The position numbers were made by a program, and so were the translations under genes. Below the pieces are notes generated by a model that saw nothing but the letters and a program-made list of their open reading frames with translations, ran no database searches and was not told the origin of the DNA. Below are positions 35,020 to 44,526 of a stretch of DNA of 64,000 nt, piece after piece (the first letter of the stretch is position 1; the number at the start of each line of letters is the position of its first letter). Source of the stretch: Porphyromonas sp. COT-290 OH3588 (lineage in GTDB: Bacteria > Bacteroidota > Bacteroidia > Bacteroidales > Porphyromonadaceae); contig NZ_JRFC01000014.1 of NCBI RefSeq assembly GCF_000769075.1, forward strand, positions 346,889 through 410,888, written 5' to 3'.

Positions 35020-36351
35020 ATGAAAAGCGTATTGACCTCCGCCCTGCGTATAGCCTCCGTGGCTGTAGGGCTCCTCTCTGCTACGCCACAGCTAGAGGCT
35101 CAACAGGGCTATCAGCCTACTACCGACAATCTGCAAGCTCGTGAACAGTTTAGGGATAAAGGCTTCGGCATCTTCCTACACTGGGGCTTGTATAGCATGT
35201 TTGCCCAAGGCGAGTGGTATATGACCAATGCCAACATCAATCATCTGGAGTATGCTAAGTCTGCGGCAGGGTTCTATCCCGCTAAGTTCAACGCTGCCGA
35301 GTGGGTAGCCGCAATCAAAGCCTCGGGAGCAGGCTATCTGACCATTACCTCACGCCACCATGACAGCTTCTCGCTCTGGGATACCAAGTACAGCGACTAC
35401 AACATCGTCAAGGCGACCCCCTTTGGCCGTGATGTACTGGCCGAGCTACGGGACGAGTGTCACAAGCAGGGGCTCGGCTTCCACATCTACTACTCTCTGC
35501 TCGACTGGCACAGAGAGGACTATTACCCTCTAGGACGCACGGGCCGAGGCACAGGACGCACGGGGCAAGGCAAGTGGCAGGACTACGACGACTTTATGAA
35601 CAATCAGCTCACCGAGCTCGTGCGGGACTACGACGCCGACGCCATCTGGCTAGACGGCTGGTGGGACCATGATATTCACCCCGACTTCGATTGGAACTTT
35701 GGGCGTATGTACCACAACATTCATCAGATCAAGCCCAGCTGCCTCGTGGGGAACAATCATCATCAGACACCTTTTGAGGGCGAAGACTTCCAGATGTTTG
35801 AGCGAGATGTACCGGGCGCTAATACAGCAGGCCTATCGGGGCAAGACATCAGCCATCTGCCTCTCGAAACCTGCCAAACGATGAATGGCATGTGGGGGTA
35901 CAAGATTATTGACCAGAACTATAAGTCCGACAGTACACTTATCCGCCTGCTCGTGCAGACGGCAGGGCGCAATGCCAACCTCCTACTCAACATAGGCCCC
36001 GAGGCATCGGGTGTACTCCCTAGCTTGGCTCTGGATCGGCTCTCCAAAATAGGCAAGTGGATGCAGATCTACGGCAAGACAGTCAAGGACGGCGTGCGCG
36101 GGGGAATTATCCCTCCACAGGAGTGGGGCGTGACGACGCAACGTGGCAAGACGCTCTACCTACATATCCTCGACTGGCGGAGCCGTATGCTCTCCCTCCC
36201 TCTGGTAGAGCGTGTGCGTAGCGTCAAGGTTTTCGATAGTGGCCGCCCCGTACCTTTCCAGCAGACGAAGGCCGGGCTAACACTTACTTTTGACAAGGCG
36301 CCCTCAGAGGCCAATCCGATTGACTATGTCGTAGAGGTAACACTCAAGTAG
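35020..36351 (+). CDS. GH29 alpha-L-fucosidase
   Basis: This 443-residue exported glycosidase removes terminal L-fucose from glycans such as mucin O-glycans. A signal peptide covers about residues 1-28 (IASVAVGLLSATPQLEAQ). The GH29 core begins with KGFGIFLHWGLYSMFAQGEW and LTITSRHHDSFSLW. The catalytic nucleophile is Asp212 in AIWLDGWWD. A short beta domain ends the protein. It stands 5 bp before cutC. No sulfatase, SusCD pair or other fucose genes are nearby, so it acts outside a polysaccharide-utilisation locus. Export is presumably to the periplasm, since there is no T9SS tail. Confidence 0.93.
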   Translation: MKSVLTSALRIASVAVGLLSATPQLEAQQGYQPTTDNLQAREQFRDKGFGIFLHWGLYSMFAQGEWYMTNANINHLEYAKSAAGFYPAKFNAAEWVAAIKASGAGYLTITSRHHDSFSLWDTKYSDYNIVKATPFGRDVLAELRDECHKQGLGFHIYYSLLDWHREDYYPLGRTGRGTGRTGQGKWQDYDDFMNNQLTELVRDYDADAIWLDGWWDHDIHPDFDWNFGRMYHNIHQIKPSCLVGNNHHQTPFEGEDFQMFERDVPGANTAGLSGQDISHLPLETCQTMNGMWGYKIIDQNYKSDSTLIRLLVQTAGRNANLLLNIGPEASGVLPSLALDRLSKIGKWMQIYGKTVKDGVRGGIIPPQEWGVTTQRGKTLYLHILDWRSRMLSLPLVERVRSVKVFDSGRPVPFQQTKAGLTLTFDKAPSEANPIDYVVEVTLK

Positions 36352-36356
36352 CAAGT

Positions 36357-37103
36357 ATGGAGTACCGGATAGAGAATTGTGCTAACTGCGCCGAAAGTGC
36401 TCGTCGTGCTGCGCTTGGCGGTGCCTATCGGGTGGAGCTATGTGCAGGTATGCCCGAGGGGGGGACAACCCCCTCGTACGGAGAGATTCGGGCGACACGC
36501 GCACTCATAGACATCAAGCTCAACGTCATCATTCGCCCCCGTGGTGGGGACTTCCTCTACACGCCTCTAGAAGTCAAGACGATGCTCTACGACATCGAGA
36601 TGGCTCGCTCGCTCGGGGTAGACGGCATAGTGGTCGGTTGCCTAACGGCAGAGGGTGATGTGGACAAGGCTACGATGCGCCAGCTCATCAAGGCTGCGGG
36701 GGGGCTACCCGTAACCTTCCACCGAGCGATAGATATGTGCCGTGATAGGAGTAAGGCCTTGGAGGACATCATAGAGCTGGGCTGTACACGTGTGCTCACT
36801 TCTGGAGGTGCAGCCACAGCCATGGACGGAGCTGACGAGATAGCTCGCTTGGTAGCACAGGCTCGTGGGCGTATCATCGTGATGCCGGGTAGTGGCGTCA
36901 ATCCGTCCAATGTGGCAGAGCTAGCACGCAGGACTGGAGCGCAGGAATTTCATTTCTCTGGTCGTAGCGGTGAAGACAGCCCGATGCGTTACCGCCAAGA
37001 AGGCGTTTCGATGGGCGGCACAGTGACGATAGACGAATACCGCCGTGAGCTCACCGACCCCGCCAAGATCCGTGCAGCCGTCGAGGCCCTAGCAGGGATA
37101 TAG
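36357..37103 (+). CDS. cutC: CutC family protein
   Basis: This 248-residue TIM-barrel protein matches CutC, historically linked to copper homeostasis although its enzymatic activity is unproven. Hallmarks are AALGGAYRVELCAGMPEGGT, IRPRGGDFLYT, GVDGIVVGCLTAEGDVD, VTFHRAIDMCRD and TRVLTSGGAATAMDGADEIA. It begins 5 bp after the fucosidase gene on the same strand and is likely co-transcribed. Linkage of cutC to glycosidase genes is something I recall from Bacteroidetes, without a known reason. Confidence 0.95.
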   Translation: MEYRIENCANCAESARRAALGGAYRVELCAGMPEGGTTPSYGEIRATRALIDIKLNVIIRPRGGDFLYTPLEVKTMLYDIEMARSLGVDGIVVGCLTAEGDVDKATMRQLIKAAGGLPVTFHRAIDMCRDRSKALEDIIELGCTRVLTSGGAATAMDGADEIARLVAQARGRIIVMPGSGVNPSNVAELARRTGAQEFHFSGRSGEDSPMRYRQEGVSMGGTVTIDEYRRELTDPAKIRAAVEALAGI

Positions 37104-37277
37104 CGGGTTGGCAGGTCTTAGAGTAAGTATTCTGTATAGACTGAACAACCTTGTAGATTACCTATAACCAACGAATATCTTGTAGCATGCTGCGTCGCTA
37201 TAAGCTAGGGTCTGATTATTGGTACAACTAATCACCTAAACTCCTTAATGAAACATCATTGACAAAATCGAATAACA

Positions 37278-39971
37278 ATGGTAACACGAATCTTATCTTT
37301 TGCGCTTGCGCTTGGGTTATTGGGTATGGCTTCGGGAGAGGCGGCTCCTCAAGGTAAGTCCCTCACACCGCTAGAGCGTAAACAACAGATCTTCCCCGAG
37401 GGAGATCTATTCCGCATCTTCAAAACCCCAATGAGCGAGCAGGAGCGTGAGGCAATGGCATTCCTCTACGCCTATATGCCAGCCAACGATCTAATTGATT
37501 ACTCAGGCGAATTCTACTTAAGGCATGTACGCTCCTCTCTCCAAGCACGCCAAGAAATGCCTTGGGGAAGTAAAATCCCTGATCGAGAATGGCGACACTT
37601 CGTCCTACCCGTACGTGTCAATAACGAAACGCTCGACTCGGCACGTATGGTTTTCTACGATGCACTCAAAGATCGTGTCAAGGGGCTTTCGCTCTACGAT
37701 GCTGTGCTAGAGGTCAATCACTGGTGCCACGAGCACGTTGTCTACACACCGAGCGACTCTCGTACCTCTTCGCCTCTGGCTACGATACGCACAGCATACG
37801 GCCGCTGTGGGGAGGAGTCTACACTGCTGGTAGCTGCCCTGCGAGCCGTTGGTATCCCAGCCCGACAGGTCTATACCCCACGCTGGGCTCACACCGACGA
37901 CAACCACGCTTGGGTCGAGGCTTGGGTCGATGGCAGATGGCACTTCCTCGGAGCCTGTGAGCCAGAGCCCGTGCTCGACCTCGGGTGGTTCAATGCTCCA
38001 GTATCCCGTGCTATGCTGGTACACACCAAGGTTTTCGGCCACTATGATGGGCCAGAGGACGTGATGAGCCGAACCCCCACTTATACCGAGATCAACGTCA
38101 TCGGCAACTATGCCCACACGAGCCCCATAGAGGTCGAGGTCGTAGACGAGGCAGGCAGACCTCAGTCAGATGTCTTGGTAGAGTTTAAGGTCTACAACTA
38201 CGGCGAGTTCTACTCCGTAGCGACTAAGCGAACTGACAAAAGGGGACGCACCTCTCTCACGGCTGGGCGAGGCGATATGCTCATCTATGCGAGCAAGCCA
38301 GAGGGCTCTGGTTATCGCTATGGTATGGGGCAGGTCAGCTTCGGGCAGGATAAGACGCTTCGCCTCGTGCTCAAGCATCAACCTAGCGATAAGCTAGAGA
38401 TGCAGCTCACAGTGACACCTCCACGAGAGGACGCTCGCTATCCCGAAGTGACAGAAGCACAGAGAGTGGAGAATAACCGCCGTATGGCTCAGGAGGATTC
38501 GATCCGCAATGCCTACGTATCTACATTCCTAGACAAGCAGCTCGAGGGGTTAGATGCTCGAGGCAACTGGCAGACACTCAAAACCTTCGTAGAGGCAGCT
38601 AAAGATCGCACCAAGGCAATTGCGCTGCTACGTGCCATATCTGCCAAAGACCTTAGGGACGTTGAGCTAGCCACTCTTCAAGATCATCTTGATCATACGC
38701 AGATTCAACCTACCTATCGTGGGCAGGACGAGCTGCAGATGGCGTACATCTACAACCCTAGAGTCGCCAATGAGATGATTACTCCCTACAAACATTACTT
38801 CCAAGAGCAGATCCCTCTGTCCCTCCAACTCCGATTCAAACAGTCGCCCGAGCAGATCCGCCAGTGGTGTCTAGAGCACATTCAAGATGTTAGTGGCTAC
38901 AATCCGTTGGCGTACCCCATTCAGCCTAGAGGTGTCTGGGTGAGCCGTCGTGCCGATGCTCATTCGCTTGGTATTTTCTTCGTTGCCCTCGCCCGCTCAA
39001 TGGGCTGGCCTGCGCGTATTGATGGTGTTACGGGTAAGGTGCAGTGCTACACAGAGGATAGATGGCAGGATGTTTCGCTTGCTAAGGCTTCGAGCAAGCC
39101 AGCAGCACGCGAGGGTGCGCTTCGCTTGAGCTACGAGGATAATGGGATCGTTGATAACCCGAAGTATTACTACCACTTCTCTATCTCCAAGTTTGGCTCC
39201 GACGGACGCCTAAGTCTACTCAACTACGACGAGGGAGATAATGGTCTGGAGCAGGGAAGTAACTGGGCTGGCACGTTTAAGAACGGAGCTCCGATGGACG
39301 AAGGACAGTATCTTTTGGTTTCGGGATCACGTCTTGCCAATGGTAGTGTGTTGGTGGATATGAAGACTTATACGATTGAGTCTGGGCAGACAACGGACGC
39401 CCAGCTTACAATGCGCCGTGACACAACAGCCGTAGCCGTACTAGGTAGCTTCAACTCGGAGAACCTCTATAAGCATCTTGGCGATGCACACCAGCTCGCC
39501 ACCACGGAGGCTGTAGCTGGGGCTACGGGACAGACTAAGTCAATCCTCTCGACTACTGGGCGTGGCTACTACATACTCGGGGTACTAGGAGCAGGGCAAG
39601 AGCCCACCAATCATGCTCTACGAGATATTATGGCAGAGCGAGAACTGTTGGAGAGCTGGGGACAGAAGATGCTTTTGGTCTTCTCGGACGAAGTTAGCCG
39701 TAGCCGCTACCGAGCCGAGGACTTCAAAGCACTACCCAAGACAGCAACTCTCGGGGTGGATATAGACGACAAACTCTTGGCCGAACTCAGAGCGAATATG
39801 AAGCTCAAGACAAGTGATCTACCAATCTTTGTGATTGCGGACACTTTCAATCGTGTGGTCTTCATCTCTCAAGGCTATACGATCGGCCTAGGTCGCCAGC
39901 TCCGTAGCGTGATCACCGCTCTAGAGGCAGACCGCTGTCCGACTCCGACACGCACGTGCGCCGTGCCTTAA
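37278..39971 (+). CDS. Secreted transglutaminase-like protein with thioredoxin-like C-terminus
   Basis: This 897-residue protein has a signal peptide (ILSFALALGLLGMASGEA). Its transglutaminase-like domain has a full triad set: Cys177 in YGRCGEES, His210 in DDNHAWVEAW and an acidic residue in FLGACEPEP. A beta-sandwich stretch follows (VEVVDEAGRPQSDVLVEFKV). Then comes a second transglutaminase-like region without the Cys motif (SVLVDMKTYTIE and before). The C-terminus (QKMLLVFSDEVSRSRYRAED, then LPIFVIADTFNRVVFISQGY) looks like a thioredoxin fold lacking the CxxC pair. The family occurs in Bacteroidales; a peptidase role is more likely than cross-linking. It ends at a bidirectional terminator. 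Confidence 0.85.
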   Translation: MVTRILSFALALGLLGMASGEAAPQGKSLTPLERKQQIFPEGDLFRIFKTPMSEQEREAMAFLYAYMPANDLIDYSGEFYLRHVRSSLQARQEMPWGSKIPDREWRHFVLPVRVNNETLDSARMVFYDALKDRVKGLSLYDAVLEVNHWCHEHVVYTPSDSRTSSPLATIRTAYGRCGEESTLLVAALRAVGIPARQVYTPRWAHTDDNHAWVEAWVDGRWHFLGACEPEPVLDLGWFNAPVSRAMLVHTKVFGHYDGPEDVMSRTPTYTEINVIGNYAHTSPIEVEVVDEAGRPQSDVLVEFKVYNYGEFYSVATKRTDKRGRTSLTAGRGDMLIYASKPEGSGYRYGMGQVSFGQDKTLRLVLKHQPSDKLEMQLTVTPPREDARYPEVTEAQRVENNRRMAQEDSIRNAYVSTFLDKQLEGLDARGNWQTLKTFVEAAKDRTKAIALLRAISAKDLRDVELATLQDHLDHTQIQPTYRGQDELQMAYIYNPRVANEMITPYKHYFQEQIPLSLQLRFKQSPEQIRQWCLEHIQDVSGYNPLAYPIQPRGVWVSRRADAHSLGIFFVALARSMGWPARIDGVTGKVQCYTEDRWQDVSLAKASSKPAAREGALRLSYEDNGIVDNPKYYYHFSISKFGSDGRLSLLNYDEGDNGLEQGSNWAGTFKNGAPMDEGQYLLVSGSRLANGSVLVDMKTYTIESGQTTDAQLTMRRDTTAVAVLGSFNSENLYKHLGDAHQLATTEAVAGATGQTKSILSTTGRGYYILGVLGAGQEPTNHALRDIMAERELLESWGQKMLLVFSDEVSRSRYRAEDFKALPKTATLGVDIDDKLLAELRANMKLKTSDLPIFVIADTFNRVVFISQGYTIGLGRQLRSVITALEADRCPTPTRTCAVP

Positions 39972-39992
39972 TCGGATACGCATCAGATGAAA

Positions 39993-40042
39993 TAAAAGCA
40001 TTAGGTCCAGCTGAATAAACTCAACTGGACCTAATGCTTTTA
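39993..40042. terminator. Bidirectional terminator
   Basis: Perfect 18-bp arms 39993-40010 and 40025-40042 (TAAAAGCATTAGGTCCAG and complement), between converging genes. Confidence 0.85.
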
Positions 40043-40063
40043 GGTAGTCAATGGTTCAATAAA

Positions 40064-40690
40064 TTATTTGATTGGGACGTGTAGCAGATGGCGACCACAT
40101 AGATAGGCATCAAGCCTCTGACCAATCTGACATTGCCCCACGCCTGCTGGAGTTCCAGTGAAGATGATATCACCCATTTTGAGCGTATGGTAGCGACTGA
40201 TGTAGGCAATTAGCTTATCAATGCTGTGTAGCATCTGCTCGGACGACCCTTGTTGCCGAAGGGCGCCATCTACCTCTAGGGAAAAGGTCATCGGTTCGGC
40301 TGGGTAACCCAACTCTGCTTTATTGATCCAAGTGCCGATGGCGGCGGACCCATCGAAAGCCTTAGCCATGGACCACGGACGCCCATGAGCAATAGCCTCT
40401 CTCTGCAGATCTCTGGCCGTGAAGTCTATGCCTACACTGACCTCATCGTAATAGCGATGCGCAAATCGCTCGGCGATATGCTTACCCACACGGGTAATAT
40501 GCACGACAATCTCCACTTCGTAGTCGATCTGATTAGACCAATCGGGCAGGAAGAAAGGAGCGCCGGGGCGAAGAATCGAATCCCCTTTGTGAAAAATAAT
40601 GGGTTCCTGCTCAGCATAGGTTCGGTTGAGCAAGCTGGGCGCCTCATCTTGATGGGTGGGATAGTTGAAGCCGACGGCTAGTATCTTCAT
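40064..40690 (-). CDS. Fumarylacetoacetate hydrolase family protein
   Basis: This 208-residue cytoplasmic enzyme of the FAH superfamily is probably an acylpyruvase or oxaloacetate-type decarboxylase. Metal-binding landmarks are NQIDYEVEIVVHITRVGKHI, GIDFTARDLQREA, WSMAKAFDGSAAIGTW and IIFTGTPAGVGQ. Length fits the short FAHD1-like members. Its start overlaps the rex stop codon by 4 bp, so it is translated in tandem with rex and may be part of the regulon's redox metabolism. The exact substrate is open. Confidence 0.92.
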   Translation of the reverse strand: MKILAVGFNYPTHQDEAPSLLNRTYAEQEPIIFHKGDSILRPGAPFFLPDWSNQIDYEVEIVVHITRVGKHIAERFAHRYYDEVSVGIDFTARDLQREAIAHGRPWSMAKAFDGSAAIGTWINKAELGYPAEPMTFSLEVDGALRQQGSSEQMLHSIDKLIAYISRYHTLKMGDIIFTGTPAGVGQCQIGQRLDAYLCGRHLLHVPIK

Positions 40691-41364
40691 TCCACCTGCT
40701 GACTAGTTGCATGGGCTTGCAGCCTCATGCGTGTGAAGATGAGGGCTAGGTGTGCATACATTGAGGTATTCTGCACGACAACCCCTTCAGGCACTCGGAT
40801 ACGTACGGGCGTGAAGTTCCATACCGCCTCGAATCCAGCCTCTACGAGCTGGTCGCACATGGGCTGAGCTTGCTTAATCGGCACAGTCAAGATAGCTATA
40901 TGCACGTCGTCGTCCTGCATACGCTCTCGCAATTCGTCAATATGATAGACGGGGATTTCTCCGATATTATGCCCCACAATCTCGGGATCAATGTCGAAGC
41001 CAGCTACAATCTCTAAGCCAAACTGGCGTAGCCCCCTATCCGATAGCAGGGAGCCTCCTAGGCTACCAACGCCAAAAAGGTAGGCACGATGCGTAGCCGT
41101 GAAGCCGAGGAACTCCTCTAGGGCTTGGATCACCTCCTGTGTTTTGTAGCCGACACGTGTACGCCCCTGCAGGGTAACGTAAGACAAATCTTTGGCTACA
41201 AGTGAGGCATCTACTCCCACACCTTTGGCTATGGCGGTGGAGGATACGGAGCGCTGTCCGTCGGCATGAAGGAGTTTAACGTGGGACAAATACCAAGGCA
41301 AACGCCTAAGTGAAGGCTCAGGAATGAGCGTAATGGTTTTATTTTGTTTCTTACGTCCGGGCAT
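40687..41364 (-). CDS. rex: Redox-sensing transcriptional repressor Rex
   Basis: This 225-residue repressor senses the NADH/NAD+ ratio and releases DNA when NADH is high, opening fermentative genes. An N-terminal winged helix spans about 10-85 (LRRLPWYLSHVKLLHADGQR, then GVDASLVAKDLSYV). A Rossmann domain follows with FGVGSLGGSLLS, and the C-terminal swapped helix is ALIFTRMRLQ. It overlaps the FAH gene by 4 bp. Targets could include pflB, but I did not find a TTGTGAA-type Rex palindrome in front of it. Confidence 0.95.
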   Translation of the reverse strand: MPGRKKQNKTITLIPEPSLRRLPWYLSHVKLLHADGQRSVSSTAIAKGVGVDASLVAKDLSYVTLQGRTRVGYKTQEVIQALEEFLGFTATHRAYLFGVGSLGGSLLSDRGLRQFGLEIVAGFDIDPEIVGHNIGEIPVYHIDELRERMQDDDVHIAILTVPIKQAQPMCDQLVEAGFEAVWNFTPVRIRVPEGVVVQNTSMYAHLALIFTRMRLQAHATSQQVE

Positions 41365-41394
41365 TCTCTAGAAAGAATTAGCTATTTAATTCCA

Positions 41395-41402
41395 CAAAGT
41401 TA
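41395..41402 (-). promoter_or_regulatory. -7 box of rex
   Basis: CAAAGTTA (TAACTTTG on the minus strand), 30 bp before the rex start. Confidence 0.5.
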
Positions 41403-41459
41403 TAATGTCTGAAGCTAAATGCAATCATTTTCTAGATGTAAAATGCTGTTTCGGCCAGA

Positions 41460-42212
41460 TCAATTAGCCGAATTCGAGCGTACAGAAGTCGCCGAACGTA
41501 GGATTTCGATAGAGCGCAGTGGGGAGAAAGCAGGCAGATGCAAACGATAGAAGAGCATCAAACGATCTAGAATAATCGCTCGATCGTGGCGATTGTACCT
41601 AAAAGCCGATAGATTGTCGAAGCGGATACGAGCAAAGAGCCTAAGGTGTACGGCCTCGTGTGGGGCTAGTGCATACTGGACTGAGCGTGGTCTTGGCGTG
41701 AAGCAAGCCTCCGCTAGGTCAAACCACAGAGCAGGAGCAGACCTGTCCTGACGCTGAATCTCGGGAGCTACGGCTAGGAAATGTAGCAGATGATACGTAA
41801 AGCAAAGGTAGAAATTGGCCACTCCTCTCTGTATTACCTCAAAAATTTGCATGGCAGAAGAGATATAGTCATAGAGGGCATGGTCAGCCTCGGGCAGGCT
41901 GAGTACACGATAGAGTAGCTCACTGAGGAAAATAGCTTGGCTACACTTGGCTGGGTGTGTCTGAATAGTATGGTGGGCGGATAGGATTTTCGCCTCTTTG
42001 AGCAAGGCCAGATCTCGCCTAGGTTTGAGCTCTGCCGTGAGCTCTATCTCCGCTAGAGGCGTCAGCAACAAGTGATGTCGAGATCGAGATCTTCCACCAC
42101 GTGGGACAAGTACGTTGAGCCGCCCATGCTCACGGGTGTAGAGATGTGCAATGATGTAACGGTCGTTGTAGGCCGTACTATGCAGGACAATAGCTGGCGT
42201 TTGGATAAACAC
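41460..42212 (-). CDS. recO: DNA repair protein RecO
   Basis: This 250-residue RecF-pathway mediator helps RecA replace single-strand-binding protein. The N-terminal OB fold starts with FIQTPAIVLHSTAYNDRYII and AHLYTREHGRLNVLVPRGGR. A helical domain follows (KCSQAIFLSELLYRVLS). The usual zinc cysteines are not apparent, as in many Bacteroidetes RecO proteins. It is the last gene of a five-gene minus-strand run and starts 22 bp after the HAD gene. Confidence 0.9.
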   Translation of the reverse strand: MFIQTPAIVLHSTAYNDRYIIAHLYTREHGRLNVLVPRGGRSRSRHHLLLTPLAEIELTAELKPRRDLALLKEAKILSAHHTIQTHPAKCSQAIFLSELLYRVLSLPEADHALYDYISSAMQIFEVIQRGVANFYLCFTYHLLHFLAVAPEIQRQDRSAPALWFDLAEACFTPRPRSVQYALAPHEAVHLRLFARIRFDNLSAFRYNRHDRAIILDRLMLFYRLHLPAFSPLRSIEILRSATSVRSNSAN

Positions 42213-42234
42213 AATCGCTCGTGTCAGATGAGCT

Positions 42235-42939
42235 CTAGAGGAGCACCTTCAGCTCCGCTAGATCGTTGATAATATGTAGCGGAGGCTTGACTCCCTCGCT
42301 CTGGGGCATCGGGAAGTCGTAGGCGTTGTACCAGATACTGCCGATACCTGCATTCGATGCCCCTGCGATGTCGCTCGAGAAGCTGTCCCCGATCATTAGA
42401 CTCTCGCCGGGCGTGGCCCCCATACGCTCTAGTGCAATGTGGAAGATCTCCGCCGCAGGCTTGTTGATACCTACATCTTCCGATAGGACCACCTCGTCGA
42501 TATAAGGGGAGAGTCCCGTCTTCTCAATCTTGGTGTACTGCACTTCGCCGAAGCCATTGCTCAAAATGCAAATGTCGTAACGACTCTTCAGATAAGCCAT
42601 CGTATCCAGAGCATTGGGGCAGAGGAGCGTCTGCTGCTTGACAAACGAGAGAAACTGTTCGTCAATCTCTCGCCACTGATCTTGCGTAAGGCTCAGATAG
42701 GGCGAGAGAGGCAACCGAAGTCGATCGAGCGCTAGCTCTTGTTTGGTGATGTACCCTTGGTTATATCGCTCCCATAGCTCGACGTTGATGCGGTAGTAGG
42801 TAGAGAAAAAAACCTCGAACGAAACAAAATACTGCCCCCAGTTGAGGGCAGTATAGAGTTGTTCGAGGCTTTTTTTGTTATTGACGTGGGTCGCCCAGAG
42901 GGTATCGTCCAAATCAATAAGCAGTAGCTTGGTTGCCAT
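42235..42939 (-). CDS. HAD family hydrolase, YjjG type
   Basis: This 234-residue phosphatase has HAD motif I DLDDTLW (Asp nucleophile, residues 9-15), motif II ILSNGF, and motifs III/IV in INKPAAEIFHIALERM and LMIGDSFSSDIAGASNAG. The closest type is the YjjG pyrimidine nucleotidase group, which removes phosphate from (d)UMP, dTMP or non-canonical nucleotides. Its ATG overlaps the stop codon of the preceding lipoprotein gene by one base (TAATG), which suggests coupled translation. Confidence 0.9.
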   Translation of the reverse strand: MATKLLLIDLDDTLWATHVNNKKSLEQLYTALNWGQYFVSFEVFFSTYYRINVELWERYNQGYITKQELALDRLRLPLSPYLSLTQDQWREIDEQFLSFVKQQTLLCPNALDTMAYLKSRYDICILSNGFGEVQYTKIEKTGLSPYIDEVVLSEDVGINKPAAEIFHIALERMGATPGESLMIGDSFSSDIAGASNAGIGSIWYNAYDFPMPQSEGVKPPLHIINDLAELKVLL

Positions 42940-43793
42940 TAATCGACTTCTACGACGAGGATTTTGGAGTTCGCCCAGAAAGCCTTAGGATCCTTGATGT
43001 TGAGCGTTAGCTTCTTCTCCCCATCTGGTACTAGCTCGTAGCTGTCCGATGAGTGTACGGTCAGGATCTTGGCACGCTTGCTCATAAGAGGGATCTGCGT
43101 TAGCTCACGCAAATCTGCCTTGGTGAAGTAGCTGTCGTTTGCGTTCTCGGTAACGATGCGTCCACCCCTGAGCAGGTTCATGTCCTTGAGGTCACGCTTC
43201 GTGCCCATACAGAAGCGCACAGTGTTGAGTTCCTTCTCTTGGCTTGCTAGAGCTGCAGCCTGACGAGCAGCTGTTTCGCTCAGACGATCTACATCGCCGC
43301 TGAGACCCGTTACCATGGCATCAAGTGCACCAATAGTCATATTCTTGCGTTCTAGCTCCTCTGTTAGGGCTAGCACACGACTCTTCTGTAGCTCCATCTC
43401 ACGTTTGAGAGCCGAAAGCGTCTGGCGAAGTCTTTTATTCTCGGCACCGTTACTCTCTAGTTTCTTGGTGAGAGCCTCAAGAGCTTCGCTACTTGCACGC
43501 AGCTTCTCCGAGATGAGTGTAACGTTATCCTTGATTCTTTCCTTCTCGCTCATACGCATGTCACCCTTCATTGGATTGACATTGATCATGCTCTCTACCG
43601 AAACGATCTCCTGAAAGTTCGTCAGCACACTAGCGACGAGTGAGTCTGTCTCACTCAAGTCTGCCTCATAGGTCTGATTGACCATGGCCACAGAGTCATA
43701 CTGTGCCTTAAGCGCCTTGTAGGCCGACGAGTTCTCTCCGCACGAAGCAAGCCCTAGAACTACCACTCCAGCCATTAACAATTTCCTATTCAT
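42939..43793 (-). CDS. Coiled-coil lipoprotein of unknown function
   Basis: This 284-residue protein has a lipoprotein signal (MNRKLLMAGVVVLGLASC, Cys18). Most of the mature part (about 25-200) is a long coiled coil (EALTKKLESNGAENKRLRQT, LSALKREMELQKSRVLALTE). A small C-terminal domain of about 85 residues (YFTKADLRELTQIPLMSKRA, then VHSSDSYELVPDGEKKLTLN) closes it. That domain may bind cell-wall or membrane components, but I recognise no named family. It sits between rsmI and the HAD gene with tight spacing, so it belongs to the same transcript. Confidence 0.75.
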   Translation of the reverse strand: MNRKLLMAGVVVLGLASCGENSSAYKALKAQYDSVAMVNQTYEADLSETDSLVASVLTNFQEIVSVESMINVNPMKGDMRMSEKERIKDNVTLISEKLRASSEALEALTKKLESNGAENKRLRQTLSALKREMELQKSRVLALTEELERKNMTIGALDAMVTGLSGDVDRLSETAARQAAALASQEKELNTVRFCMGTKRDLKDMNLLRGGRIVTENANDSYFTKADLRELTQIPLMSKRAKILTVHSSDSYELVPDGEKKLTLNIKDPKAFWANSKILVVEVD

Positions 43794-43819
43794 AATTTAC
43801 TATTTTTTAGGAGAATAAT

Positions 43820-44509
43820 TTATTTCGCTGTATCAAAGGTAGTACTTTTCCCGATAATAAGCACAAATTCGCCTTTTGGTGGAGTCTGTTGAAAATGCTC
43901 GATGAGCTCTTTCAGTGTTCCACGTACGATCTCTTCGTGCAGTTTACTAAGCTCTCGGCATGCAGCTGCGGGGCAATCCTCCCCCTTGTACTCGGCAAGC
44001 TGTGTGAGGGTCTTGACTACTCTGAATGGGGACTCGTATAGAATGGTAGTACGCTCTTCCTCTGCTAATTCTCTGAGCTTGGTCTGGCGCCCTTTCTTCT
44101 GCGGGAGGAAGCCCTCGAAGACGAACCGGTCGCACGGAAGGCCTGAGGCAACCAATGCTGGCACAAAGGCGGTAGGCCCGGGCAGACACTCCACCTCAAT
44201 ACCACGTCTAATACATTCTCGTACGAGCAGAAAGCCCGGATCACTAATAGCAGGCGTACCAGCATCCGACACCAAAGCCACATCTTCGCACTCCTCTATG
44301 CGGCGACAAATAACCTCTAGGGTTTTATGCTCGTTGTGCATATGATGGCTCTGCAGAGAGCACTTGATACCAAAATGCGCAAGCAGGATACTCGTCGTGC
44401 GGGTATCCTCAGCCAAAATAAGTCTTACCCGTTTGAGTGTCGATAGAGCACGCAGAGTAATATCCTCCAAATTGCCAATGGGCGTGGGGACAATCGTTAG
44501 TTTAGCCAT
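43820..44509 (-). CDS. rsmI: 16S rRNA 2'-O-methyltransferase RsmI
   Basis: This 229-residue SAM-dependent enzyme methylates the ribose of C1402 in 16S rRNA. Family landmarks are VPTPIGNLEDITLRAL at the start, AEDTRTTSILLAHF, VSDAGTPAISDPGFLLVREC, LPGPTAFVPALVASGLPCDR and FVFEGFLPQKKGRQ. The protein is shorter than E. coli RsmI because the C-terminal extension is missing, which is common. It begins 17 bp after walJ and is followed by the coiled-coil lipoprotein gene. Confidence 0.95.
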   Translation of the reverse strand: MAKLTIVPTPIGNLEDITLRALSTLKRVRLILAEDTRTTSILLAHFGIKCSLQSHHMHNEHKTLEVICRRIEECEDVALVSDAGTPAISDPGFLLVRECIRRGIEVECLPGPTAFVPALVASGLPCDRFVFEGFLPQKKGRQTKLRELAEEERTTILYESPFRVVKTLTQLAEYKGEDCPAAACRELSKLHEEIVRGTLKELIEHFQQTPPKGEFVLIIGKSTTFDTAK

Positions 44510-44526
44510 AGTGATATGCCGATAGT

